Assembly: GCA_002733465.1 (NCBI GenBank) | Contig: NVVT01000003.1 | Location: 3,628-18,090 of the forward strand | Length of the DNA stretch: 14,463 nt | From: Kangiella sp. | GTDB taxonomy: Bacteria; Pseudomonadota; Gammaproteobacteria; Enterobacterales; Kangiellaceae | Reading direction: 5' to 3' | Shown: in pieces, positions 7,428 through 13,627 of the stretch | How positions within the stretch are numbered: the first letter of the stretch is position 1 | How the letters are laid out: the number at the start of each line of letters is the position of its first letter | The notes under the pieces: generated by a model | Database searches by the model: none | What the model was told of the DNA's origin: nothing | What the model saw: only the letters and a program-made list of their open reading frames with translations | Translations under genes and position numbers: made by a program

Positions 7428-8780
7428 TCAACTGATTTGTGTAACGTTTATTGAATTAAATTCTTTACATATTGAAAAATGATTCAGTTCTTTTAAAGCG
7501 ACAACGTTAAGTAAGGTGTCATCTATAATATTAGTAATTTCACAAGGTATTATTTGGTTGTTTAATATATATTTCGTTTGTAGCTCCATTGTCACTTTGT
7601 GATAGTTTGGCGTGTATCCGTAGTAACGATAGTTACCATTGCCTGTTTCCCTCCCCTCACCTTCAAATAGCACATCACAAGTTACACCTAACATATTCTG
7701 AAACTGTTTAATTTTCACTTCTTCTGCTACAAGGTGCATCTTTTTACTTCTTGTCTTTTTTATTTGACTCTCTATTTGATTCGGTAATCCTGCAGCTTTA
7801 GTTCCAGATCTTTTTGAATATGAAAAAATATGGACATGTCCAAAGTTTGCCTGGCTGATTATATCTAAGGATAACAAATAATCCTCATCTGACTCATCAG
7901 GAAAACCGACAATAATATCGGTTGTAAAATTAAATTCTGGAATGGTTTTTGTTACGTTCTGTACAAGCGCCAAGAATGTTTCCGACTTACAACGACGCGA
8001 CATTTTTCTCAGTATTCTATTACTACCGCTTTGAATCGGTAAATGCATATGTGGCATTAACCTTTTATTTTCAAATAGCTCGAAAAAATTATCCGGTAGA
8101 TCCCAAGGTTCAACCGAAGCAAAACGGATCCTTGGAATAGTAGATTTTTCCAATATAGCCTCAACCAATTGATAAAGACTAAGGTCAATATCACTACCAT
8201 AGCCACCTACATGCACGCCGGTAATAACAATTTCTTGAATACCTTCTTTTTCCAAGCGATTAATCTCTTCAATAATATCGTCGATACTTCTAGATACTTC
8301 ATCGCCACGAGCAATGGTTACAATACAATAAGTGCATCGATACCGACATCCGTCCTGAACTTTAATAAATGCTCTTACTTTATTCCTACTAAATAAAGCT
8401 GATGATCCTGGTTCAATGGCAGCAAAAGGCATTTCGTTATACTCTAAAAGTTCTCTAGCTTTTTCAGCTAACTTACTTTTATCTTTATTGGATACAACAA
8501 GATCAACACCCAAAAGTTCCTGTGCCTCTTCTTTTTCCAATGAAGCATAACACCCCGTGATAATTATCTTAGCCGTTGGGTTATTTCTATGATACCTACG
8601 AATAGTTTGTCGAGATTTTCTAGAAGCTTCACCTGTAACAGCACAAGTATTGATGACAATTAAAGTAGCATCAGCTTGATCGCTAACGACAGAAATTCCG
8701 AATTGAGAAAAATCGTTTGACCACGTTTGTAATTCAGCCTCATTGAGCCGGCAGCCTAACGAAGTAAGATAAACTTTCAT
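7428..8780 (-). CDS. mtaB: MtaB-type tRNA t6A37 methylthiotransferase (radical SAM)
   Basis: MtaB adds a methylthio group to N6-threonylcarbamoyladenosine at tRNA position 37. The protein has 450 residues. The N-terminal MTTase domain carries the auxiliary-cluster cysteines Cys10, Cys46 (INTCAVTGEASRKSRQ) and Cys77 (TGCYA). The radical SAM core has the CxxxCxxC motif Cys145/149/152 (CRYRCTYC) followed by ARG. A TRAM domain at about 364-427 ends the conserved part. GCRLNEAE at the start and ITGVHVGGYG at 186-195 point to MtaB rather than MiaB or RimO. It lies 49 bp downstream of the DUF4442 gene and may be read from the acuI promoter. There is also a TATAAT at 8798-8793 on the minus strand, but it has no good -35 and would give a very short leader. 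No Shine-Dalgarno is visible (ACAAATAAATG). It converges on barA with 25 bp between stops and no terminator hairpin. Confidence 0.9.
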   Translation of the reverse strand: MKVYLTSLGCRLNEAELQTWSNDFSQFGISVVSDQADATLIVINTCAVTGEASRKSRQTIRRYHRNNPTAKIIITGCYASLEKEEAQELLGVDLVVSNKDKSKLAEKARELLEYNEMPFAAIEPGSSALFSRNKVRAFIKVQDGCRYRCTYCIVTIARGDEVSRSIDDIIEEINRLEKEGIQEIVITGVHVGGYGSDIDLSLYQLVEAILEKSTIPRIRFASVEPWDLPDNFFELFENKRLMPHMHLPIQSGSNRILRKMSRRCKSETFLALVQNVTKTIPEFNFTTDIIVGFPDESDEDYLLSLDIISQANFGHVHIFSYSKRSGTKAAGLPNQIESQIKKTRSKKMHLVAEEVKIKQFQNMLGVTCDVLFEGEGRETGNGNYRYYGYTPNYHKVTMELQTKYILNNQIIPCEITNIIDDTLLNVVALKELNHFSICKEFNSINVTQIS

Positions 8781-8829
8781 TTATTTGTACCGATTATAAA
8801 AATGACTAAACAAATCACATTCTCTTTAT

Positions 8830-9318
8830 TTAAGATCGCCTTTTTAACGTCCAAGCCCAATCAAGTTTAGCAATTATAGGTTCAACGTTAGCGTCATCAA
8901 TGACTTCACATTTTACAACAAAAGACCCTTTGTCATCAGAATGTAATAAAGTAATTTGTTCATCCGTTAAAAAGGCCGTAGCTTTAACAGTGCCAGTGGA
9001 GCGTTTAACATAATCAATCGACACATTTTTTAAAACTGGAACCTTATTATCTGGAATATGCATCGCTACCGCCATGCCAGTAGCCGTTTCTGCAACAAGC
9101 ATTGAAGCTGCTGCATGTAATGTACCTATATGATTTCTAACTTTAGATTTATTTTTGATTTGAAAAATAGAACGTTTTGAAGACAAATCAATACATTTCA
9201 CTCCGGCCGTACCAACAAATTTTATGGTTTTACCTAAAACGAATGACAATAAACGATACCTGAGCCATGCAGGTCTTTTATTCAATTTATCTACGACTTT
9301 GGCCAATTGATTTTTCAT
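8830..9318 (-). CDS. DUF4442 hot-dog fold protein (PaaI/YiiD-like thioesterase family)
   Basis: This is a 162-residue soluble protein of the DUF4442 branch of the hot-dog fold superfamily, whose members are often acyl-CoA thioesterases. The key stretch is RNHIGTLHAAASMLVAETATG at about 61-81. The GTLHAAA turn and Glu77 sit where hot-dog thioesterases place the central helix and catalytic acid. A beta-rich second half (KNVSIDYVKRSTGTVKATA, then GSFVVKCEV) completes one hot-dog unit. There is no signal peptide or membrane segment. Upstream is a purine-rich tract (AAGAGAAAG) that can act as the ribosome site. It lies 74 bp after acuI and 49 bp before mtaB on the same strand, so co-transcription with acuI is plausible and would fit acyl-CoA metabolism. 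Substrate and actual activity are unknown. Confidence 0.85.
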   Translation of the reverse strand: MKNQLAKVVDKLNKRPAWLRYRLLSFVLGKTIKFVGTAGVKCIDLSSKRSIFQIKNKSKVRNHIGTLHAAASMLVAETATGMAVAMHIPDNKVPVLKNVSIDYVKRSTGTVKATAFLTDEQITLLHSDDKGSFVVKCEVIDDANVEPIIAKLDWAWTLKRRS

Positions 9319-9392
9319 TTCACTTTCTCTTCTTTTACTCTTTAATACTTATGTTAGGTTTGGTGATGAAATTTTCGGATTAAAACAACATG

Positions 9393-10382
9393 TTAATCGA
9401 GGCAGTTGACTATCACGCGCCCGTGCTTTTTGCGGTTGAGTAAATCATTAAATACACTTGATACATCTGATAATTTAACTTCTTCGGTTAAAATATTTTC
9501 GAGTGATTTTGGTTTGAGATCCAATCCTAATCTTTCCCATATTTTGCGTCTGAGAGGCATTGGACAATTAGTCGAGCTGACACCAAGAATACTCACACCT
9601 CGTAAAATAAAAGGAAAAACAGTTGAATTATATTTATGGGTATCCGCTAGACCGATACTTGCAACATTTCCCCATAATTGGGTATGGGCAACTAATTTAC
9701 TCAATAATTGACCTCCAACATTGTCTATAACACCACCAAACAGTGCTTTATCTAATGGTCTTTCACTTAAATTGAGAGTTTCCGCAGAACAAACTTTAGT
9801 CGCACCAAGAGATTCGATAAATGAGTAATGCTCACTTCTTCCACTTATTGCAACCGTTTCGAATCCAAGCCCTGACAATATGCTAATAGCATTACTGCCG
9901 ACACCGCCACTTGCTCCGGTAACAGCAATAGGTCCTTTCTCGTGAGTTTGATCATTGATTAACATCCGATGAATCGCAAGAGCTGCAGTAAATCCCGCAG
10001 TTCCTAAAATCATAGTTTCCTTTAAGCTCAATCCTTTAGGCAACGGTATAACCCAATTCGCAGGTACCCGAGCATATTGAGATAAACCTCCATCGTGATT
10101 TTCCCCCATTCCACAGCCGTTGACCAAAACCTCATCGCCAGCCTTAAACCGGTCATCATTACTAGATTCGACAACACCGGCAAGATCAATTCCACCATTG
10201 AGTGGAAACCGCTTCAAAATGGCACCTTTACCTGTCGCGGCTAGCGCATCTTTATAATTAATTCCTGAGTAATGGACTTTGATTAGGACATCGCCTTCAC
10301 TTAACTGATCAATTTCTAGTTGCTCTAGCTTATGAACAACGTTTTCATTTTCTTTATAAATTCGACAGGCTAAAAAACTCAT
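9393..10382 (-). CDS. acuI: AcuI/YhdH-type acrylyl-CoA reductase (NADPH), MDR family
   Basis: AcuI reduces acryloyl-CoA to propionyl-CoA with NADPH and so detoxifies acrylate-type electrophiles. The protein has 329 residues and aligns along its full length with E. coli YhdH. Visible are NYKDALAATGKG at 42-53, GIDLAGVV at 64-71, GMGENHDGGLSQYARV at 91-106, the Rossmann motif VTGASGGVGS at 154-163, SGRSEHY at 180-186 for the cofactor phosphate, and VFPFILRGVSILGV at 255-268. It has no zinc-ligand set, as expected for the quinone-oxidoreductase-like MDR branch. GGAG 6 nt before the ATG supports the start. It is the first gene of a probable acuI-DUF4442(-mtaB) unit and is divergent from the peptide transporter. 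No DMSP lyase or acuR-like regulator gene is in view, so a general housekeeping detoxification role, as proposed for YhdH, is more likely than dedicated DMSP use. Confidence 0.92.
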   Translation of the reverse strand: MSFLACRIYKENENVVHKLEQLEIDQLSEGDVLIKVHYSGINYKDALAATGKGAILKRFPLNGGIDLAGVVESSNDDRFKAGDEVLVNGCGMGENHDGGLSQYARVPANWVIPLPKGLSLKETMILGTAGFTAALAIHRMLINDQTHEKGPIAVTGASGGVGSNAISILSGLGFETVAISGRSEHYSFIESLGATKVCSAETLNLSERPLDKALFGGVIDNVGGQLLSKLVAHTQLWGNVASIGLADTHKYNSTVFPFILRGVSILGVSSTNCPMPLRRKIWERLGLDLKPKSLENILTEEVKLSDVSSVFNDLLNRKKHGRVIVNCLD

Positions 10383-10410
10383 TGAGTACTCCGACTATTT
10401 TGGAGACGCA

Positions 10411-10439
10411 ATTATCCTTCAAATTTCGGTATAGCTCAA
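10411..10439 (-). promoter_or_regulatory. Probable sigma-70 promoter of acuI
   Basis: Read on the minus strand, the -35 box TTGAGC (10439-10434) and -10 box GATAAT (10416-10411) are separated by 17 bp. This is four and five matches to consensus. Transcription would begin near 10404, about 20 nt before the acuI ATG, leaving room for the GGAG ribosome site at 10389-10392. Confidence 0.55.
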
Positions 10440-10510
10440 TTCCAATAATGTAAATTCTGTTAACTTACTAATACTAGCGGTCAATAATTGCTTATTCACT
10501 CAATCTTCAC

Positions 10511-10539
10511 TTGTTTTAGAAAGATTAAAAGGTTATAAA
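10511..10539 (+). promoter_or_regulatory. Probable sigma-70 promoter of the peptide transporter gene
   Basis: TTGTTT (10511-10516) and TATAAA (10534-10539) are separated by exactly 17 bp, upstream of the transporter ATG at 10601. The -10 box has five of six consensus bases and the -35 has the conserved TTG. The leader would be about 55 nt, ending in AGGA at 10591-10594, six bases before the ATG. The remainder of the 218-bp divergent gap (10383-10600) shows no clear palindrome. Confidence 0.5.
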
Positions 10540-10600
10540 GTGGGGATAAAAAATAAATCTGATCATCAATACTACCCATAATAACAAGATAGGACAAATT

Positions 10601-12109
10601 ATGAATAAACCTGAAATAAAAGATTTCTTAGGGCAGCCAGGAGGATTAACCACGCTATTTTACACTGAAATGTGGGAACGCATGAGTTATTACGGTATGC
10701 GCGCGCTACTAGTTTTATTTATGACGGCTGCGTTACAAGAAGGTGGAATGGGGTTAACCGTAATGACCGCTGGGGCAATTTACGGATTATACACTGGAAG
10801 TGTCTATTTTATGGGTTTGCCTGGAGGTTGGTTAGCTGATCGATTATTTGGCGCTCAAAAAGCGATATGGTATGGCGGCATCATCATAATGATCGGGCAC
10901 ATCATTTTAACCATCCCAGACGATAGAGCTTTTTTTGTTGGTTTGATATTTGTAATTCTTGGAACAGGCTTATTAAAGCCGAATATCGGAGCGATGGTTG
11001 GTCAACTATACAGTGCTGAAGATAAACGTAGAGATAGTGGCTATGCTATTTATTACATGGGGATCAACATAGGTTCCATTATTGGTAATTTTGTTACTGG
11101 TTATTTAATGGATAACGGTGGTTGGCATTGGGCATTTGGCGCAGCCGCAGTTGGTATGGCGATAGGTTTAATTCAATATCGATTAACCACGTACAAGTTA
11201 TGTGGCATTGGAAACAAACCCCCTTTACCGCTATCAGAAGCCGCTCAGAAGAAAACTTGGATGGTGATTGGTATATCTTTATTGGCTATAATCTTTGTTA
11301 CCTACTCGGCATTAGAAGGCTCATTTACTATTAATCCTGTAGTAGTTGCACAATACGTTGCTATTTTATTTACGCTTGTGTTTTTTCTCTATTATGGTTT
11401 AATTTTCTTTTTTGGTAATTTAACACCTGATGAGAAAAAGCGATTAGGCGCTCTTTTTCTGGTCTGTATTGCATCGGCTTTCTTCTGGTCAGGATTTGAG
11501 CAAGCGGGTTCATCTTTAAATTTATTTGCTCAAAATTATACGGATCGAATGATCGGTACTTTTGAAGTTCCAACGCCTTGGTTTCAATCTGCAAATTCTA
11601 TATTTATTGTTGTACTAACGCCCTTTTTTGCAGCGCTTTGGATCAACTTAGCAAAACGTTTAGTTAGCCCTTCATACGGATTAAAAACAGCCGCAGGACT
11701 AATCATAATGGCTAGCGGATTTATTGTAATGTACTTTGCCGCACAGCTAGCAGCAAAAGGATTAAAAGTTGCTCCTTATTGGTTAATTACCACTTATTTC
11801 ATCCACACCGTTGGAGAGCTGTGTCTAAGCCCAGTGGCGTTAAGTGCCGTTAGCAAGCTTTCTCCGCGTCGCTTTGCAGGTCAAATGATGGGGATTTTTG
11901 TTTTAACTTATTCAATTGGTAGCATTATTTCCGGGCTATTAGCTGGTCGCTTCGATCCTAACAATATCGAACAAATGCCGTCTCTATACATGCAAATTAG
12001 CATAATTAGTATTGCAGTAGGTGTAATCATCTTACTTCTGAGCTTTAAAACGAGAGCATGGGAAAAATTGGCTGAAAAAGATAACGAAGAGCAAACTACT
12101 TCAAGTTAA
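10601..12109 (+). CDS. POT/PTR2-family proton-coupled oligopeptide transporter
   Basis: This 502-residue inner-membrane transporter is predicted to import di- and tripeptides with protons. It belongs to the POT branch of the major facilitator superfamily. The proton-coupling ExxER motif is Glu23-Met-Trp-Glu26-Arg27 in helix 1, followed by SYYGMRALLVLF. Also visible are Lys126 in GTGLLKPNIG, the PTR2 signature IYYMGINIGSIIGNFVTGY at 150-168, Glu300 in GFEQAGSSLNLFAQN, and GELCLSPVALS at 405-415, a typical helix-10 motif. Hydrophobic segments are consistent with the 14-helix bacterial form, and the tail (KLAEKDNEEQTTSS) is cytoplasmic and charged. All residues I would expect for function are present. 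AGGA six bases upstream supports the start. It is monocistronic: divergent from acuI, with its own promoter and a strong terminator after the stop. Whether it is a DtpA- or DtpB-type ortholog cannot be told. Confidence 0.93.
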   Translation: MNKPEIKDFLGQPGGLTTLFYTEMWERMSYYGMRALLVLFMTAALQEGGMGLTVMTAGAIYGLYTGSVYFMGLPGGWLADRLFGAQKAIWYGGIIIMIGHIILTIPDDRAFFVGLIFVILGTGLLKPNIGAMVGQLYSAEDKRRDSGYAIYYMGINIGSIIGNFVTGYLMDNGGWHWAFGAAAVGMAIGLIQYRLTTYKLCGIGNKPPLPLSEAAQKKTWMVIGISLLAIIFVTYSALEGSFTINPVVVAQYVAILFTLVFFLYYGLIFFFGNLTPDEKKRLGALFLVCIASAFFWSGFEQAGSSLNLFAQNYTDRMIGTFEVPTPWFQSANSIFIVVLTPFFAALWINLAKRLVSPSYGLKTAAGLIIMASGFIVMYFAAQLAAKGLKVAPYWLITTYFIHTVGELCLSPVALSAVSKLSPRRFAGQMMGIFVLTYSIGSIISGLLAGRFDPNNIEQMPSLYMQISIISIAVGVIILLLSFKTRAWEKLAEKDNEEQTTSS

Positions 12110-12129
12110 TCTAAAGTTAATGACCCAAC

Positions 12130-12160
12130 AAAAAAGCCGTTCATAATGAACGGCTTTTTT
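12130..12160. terminator. Bidirectional rho-independent terminator
   Basis: The perfect 8-bp stem GCCGTTCA (12136-12143) / TGAACGGC (12147-12154) with loop TAA is flanked by six A on the left and six T on the right. It therefore ends in a U-run whichever strand is read. It sits 20 bp after the transporter stop (12109) and 28 bp beyond the stop of the convergent ATPase gene (12189), and should terminate both. Confidence 0.92.
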
Positions 12161-12188
12161 GTTTTCATTAGCGAGTATTAATTACAAT

Positions 12189-13199
12189 TTAATCATCTTC
12201 AAAATTCAAAGAAATCGCGATAATCTTTCTCATAAAGTCACGCTCTTTTCTAAAACGCTTTTTAAGGTCATCCATTTCTTTTTCTAGATTGTGAACTCGA
12301 ACATCCATTGGAGAAGCATCCGAAGGTAAACCTTGGCTTTGAGCCATTGTTGTTTGTTGCACCGGTCCAGAATCTTTACCAGCATCATTTTCATCATTTA
12401 TTTCTTCGGTAACTAGTTTAACGATTTCGCCGTCAATACGATTCTTTTCTTCCAAAAATCCATAAAGCAGTAATCGATCACAGGTACTATTGATAATTCT
12501 TGGTACACCCGAACTGAATTCGTAAATAAGCTGAAAAGCTTCGGCTGTAAACGCTGGATTGTTATCCCATCCGACTTTACCTAATCTATGTTCTATATAG
12601 GATTGAGTTTCTTCACCATCTAGATGTGATAGGTGATAAGACGCGGTTACCCTTTGTCTTACCTGCTCTAAGTTAGGTGCTCTCAAGTTTTCTCGAAACT
12701 CTGACTGACCTAATAGAAATATTTGTAAAAGTGTTCTTCCGTCATAAACCATATTAGAGAGCATTCTTAGCTCTTCAATGGTTTCAAATGGTAAATTTTG
12801 TGCTTCATCTACAACAAGCATACAACGCTTGCCTTCTTGACTTCTTGCGGTAAAGTAATTTTCTAGGTTTTTAATTAATGAAGCTTTTTCGTTATCTTTA
12901 TGAGCTAAACCAAATGATGCTGCCACCATTCTTAATATCTCAATAGAATCCAGCTGAGTATTAATTAACTCTGCTGCAACAACATCATCTTTACCGTCTA
13001 GGGAATCAAAGAGCGTACGAACTAGGGTACTTTTACCAGTACCTACATCGCCGGTAACAACAATAAAACCTTCGCCCTGCGACAGACCATATTTTAAATA
13101 GGCAAGTGCTCGTTTATGAGTACTACTACCATAAAAAAAGAAAGGATCCGGCGTCAATTGAAATGGTTTGCCAGATAGCTTGTAATACGACTCGTACAT
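12189..13199 (-). CDS. XrtA/PEP-CTERM-associated (ExeA-like) AAA ATPase
   Basis: This is a 336-residue P-loop ATPase. The N-terminus (MYESYYKLSGKPFQLTPDP, then HKRALAYLKYGLSQGEGFIVVTGDVGTGKST) closely matches the ATPase that accompanies XrtA exosortase/PEP-CTERM and exopolysaccharide loci, a relative of ExeA/GspA. Walker A is GDVGTGKST at 50-58; Walker B is MLVVDEAQN at 127-135; RQRV at 181-184 offers arginine-finger candidates; GVPRIINSTCDR at 231-242 is the sensor-2-like region. The family domain ends near 268. A polar linker follows, then a predicted coiled coil at about 299-328 (VHNLEKEMDDLKKRFRKERD) and an acidic end. There is no membrane segment, unlike ExeA proper. AAGGA six bases before the ATG supports the start. 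It stands alone between asnS and the transporter; no exosortase, prs or glycosyltransferase genes are in view. Its exact role is not known. Confidence 0.88.
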   Translation of the reverse strand: MYESYYKLSGKPFQLTPDPFFFYGSSTHKRALAYLKYGLSQGEGFIVVTGDVGTGKSTLVRTLFDSLDGKDDVVAAELINTQLDSIEILRMVAASFGLAHKDNEKASLIKNLENYFTARSQEGKRCMLVVDEAQNLPFETIEELRMLSNMVYDGRTLLQIFLLGQSEFRENLRAPNLEQVRQRVTASYHLSHLDGEETQSYIEHRLGKVGWDNNPAFTAEAFQLIYEFSSGVPRIINSTCDRLLLYGFLEEKNRIDGEIVKLVTEEINDENDAGKDSGPVQQTTMAQSQGLPSDASPMDVRVHNLEKEMDDLKKRFRKERDFMRKIIAISLNFEDD

Positions 13200-13244
13200 A
13201 GAATTTCCTTACGCTTAACGACCGTCTCTTATTGTATTTATCTC

Positions 13245-13269
13245 ACAATATCTAAACTCGAGATATTGT
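13245..13269. repeat. 25-bp dyad in the leader of the ATPase gene
   Basis: ACAATATCT (13245-13253) and AGATATTGT (13261-13269) are perfect 9-bp inverted arms around the 7-bp spacer AAACTCG. The centre lies about 58 bp upstream of the ATPase start codon. No T-run follows on either strand, so an operator for a dimeric regulator or a 5'-leader hairpin is more likely than a terminator. The binding protein is unknown. Confidence 0.5.
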
Positions 13270-13344
13270 AGAAGACTATTATTAGACATAGCATATACAT
13301 CATTGAATTGTTGGAACATTATACTCAATGAGATCGATAAGTAC

Positions 13345-13404
13345 AGGTTAAATAAATGGCAAAGTGTAACTAATTTTGCCTGTTTAAATTACACTAACCA
13401 CCTG
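13345..13404. repeat. Cluster of overlapping inverted repeats upstream of asnS
   Basis: GGCAAA (13358-13363) can pair with TTTGCC (13375-13380). AGTGTAA (13363-13369) can pair with TTACACT (13389-13395). AGGTTA (13345-13350) can pair with the TAACC just after it (13396-13400). The first two stems share a base and interleave, so they cannot both form fully. The arms are short, and chance in AT-rich DNA is possible. Confidence 0.25.
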
Positions 13405-13440
13405 AAGATAGTAGCAATAATCCATTTTGTCTAACATTGG

Positions 13441-13498
13441 CTTAAGTTTTTGCTTAATACTCATTAATTAAATCAATAAATTGAACAAAATACTTAAG
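13441..13498. repeat. Long-range inverted repeat upstream of asnS
   Basis: CTTAAGTTTTTG (13441-13452) and CAAAATACTTAAG (13486-13498) are inverted copies with one extra base in the right arm, separated by a 33-nt AT-rich loop. It may be a hairpin or a pair of regulator half-sites (both contain CTTAAG). It lies about 130 bp before asnS. Confidence 0.3.
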
Positions 13499-13627
13499 AC
13501 AGGAGCCTTTAAACGCTGGAATTCAATTAGATTGAGAGTTAGAATCGCTATCCAAATTATTATTAATTCCTTTATTTATCATCTATTGATTTAGTCGATT
13601 TTAGGCACAAGATTCTTGAGGTATAAA

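Larger units (their letters stand above)
13200..13627. other. Gene-free 428-bp gap between the ATPase gene and asnS
   Basis: This AT-rich divergent gap should hold the promoters of both flanking genes. I find no open frame with a credible ribosome site; the AGGAG at 13501-13505 has no start codon after it. I see no tRNA and no promoter on either strand that I would assign with confidence. It does hold several inverted repeats, listed separately: one at 13245-13269, a cluster at 13345-13404 and a long-range pair at 13441-13498. The asnS end carries GAGG at 13618-13621, six bases before the asnS ATG. Confidence 0.7.

Noticed and set aside
13245..13269. Dyad as a terminator
   Set aside because: The arms are AT-rich and no T-run follows on either strand.
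13200..13627. tRNA, small protein gene or attachment site in the gap before asnS
   Set aside because: No cloverleaf, no open frame with a ribosome site, and no direct repeat or integrase gene was seen.
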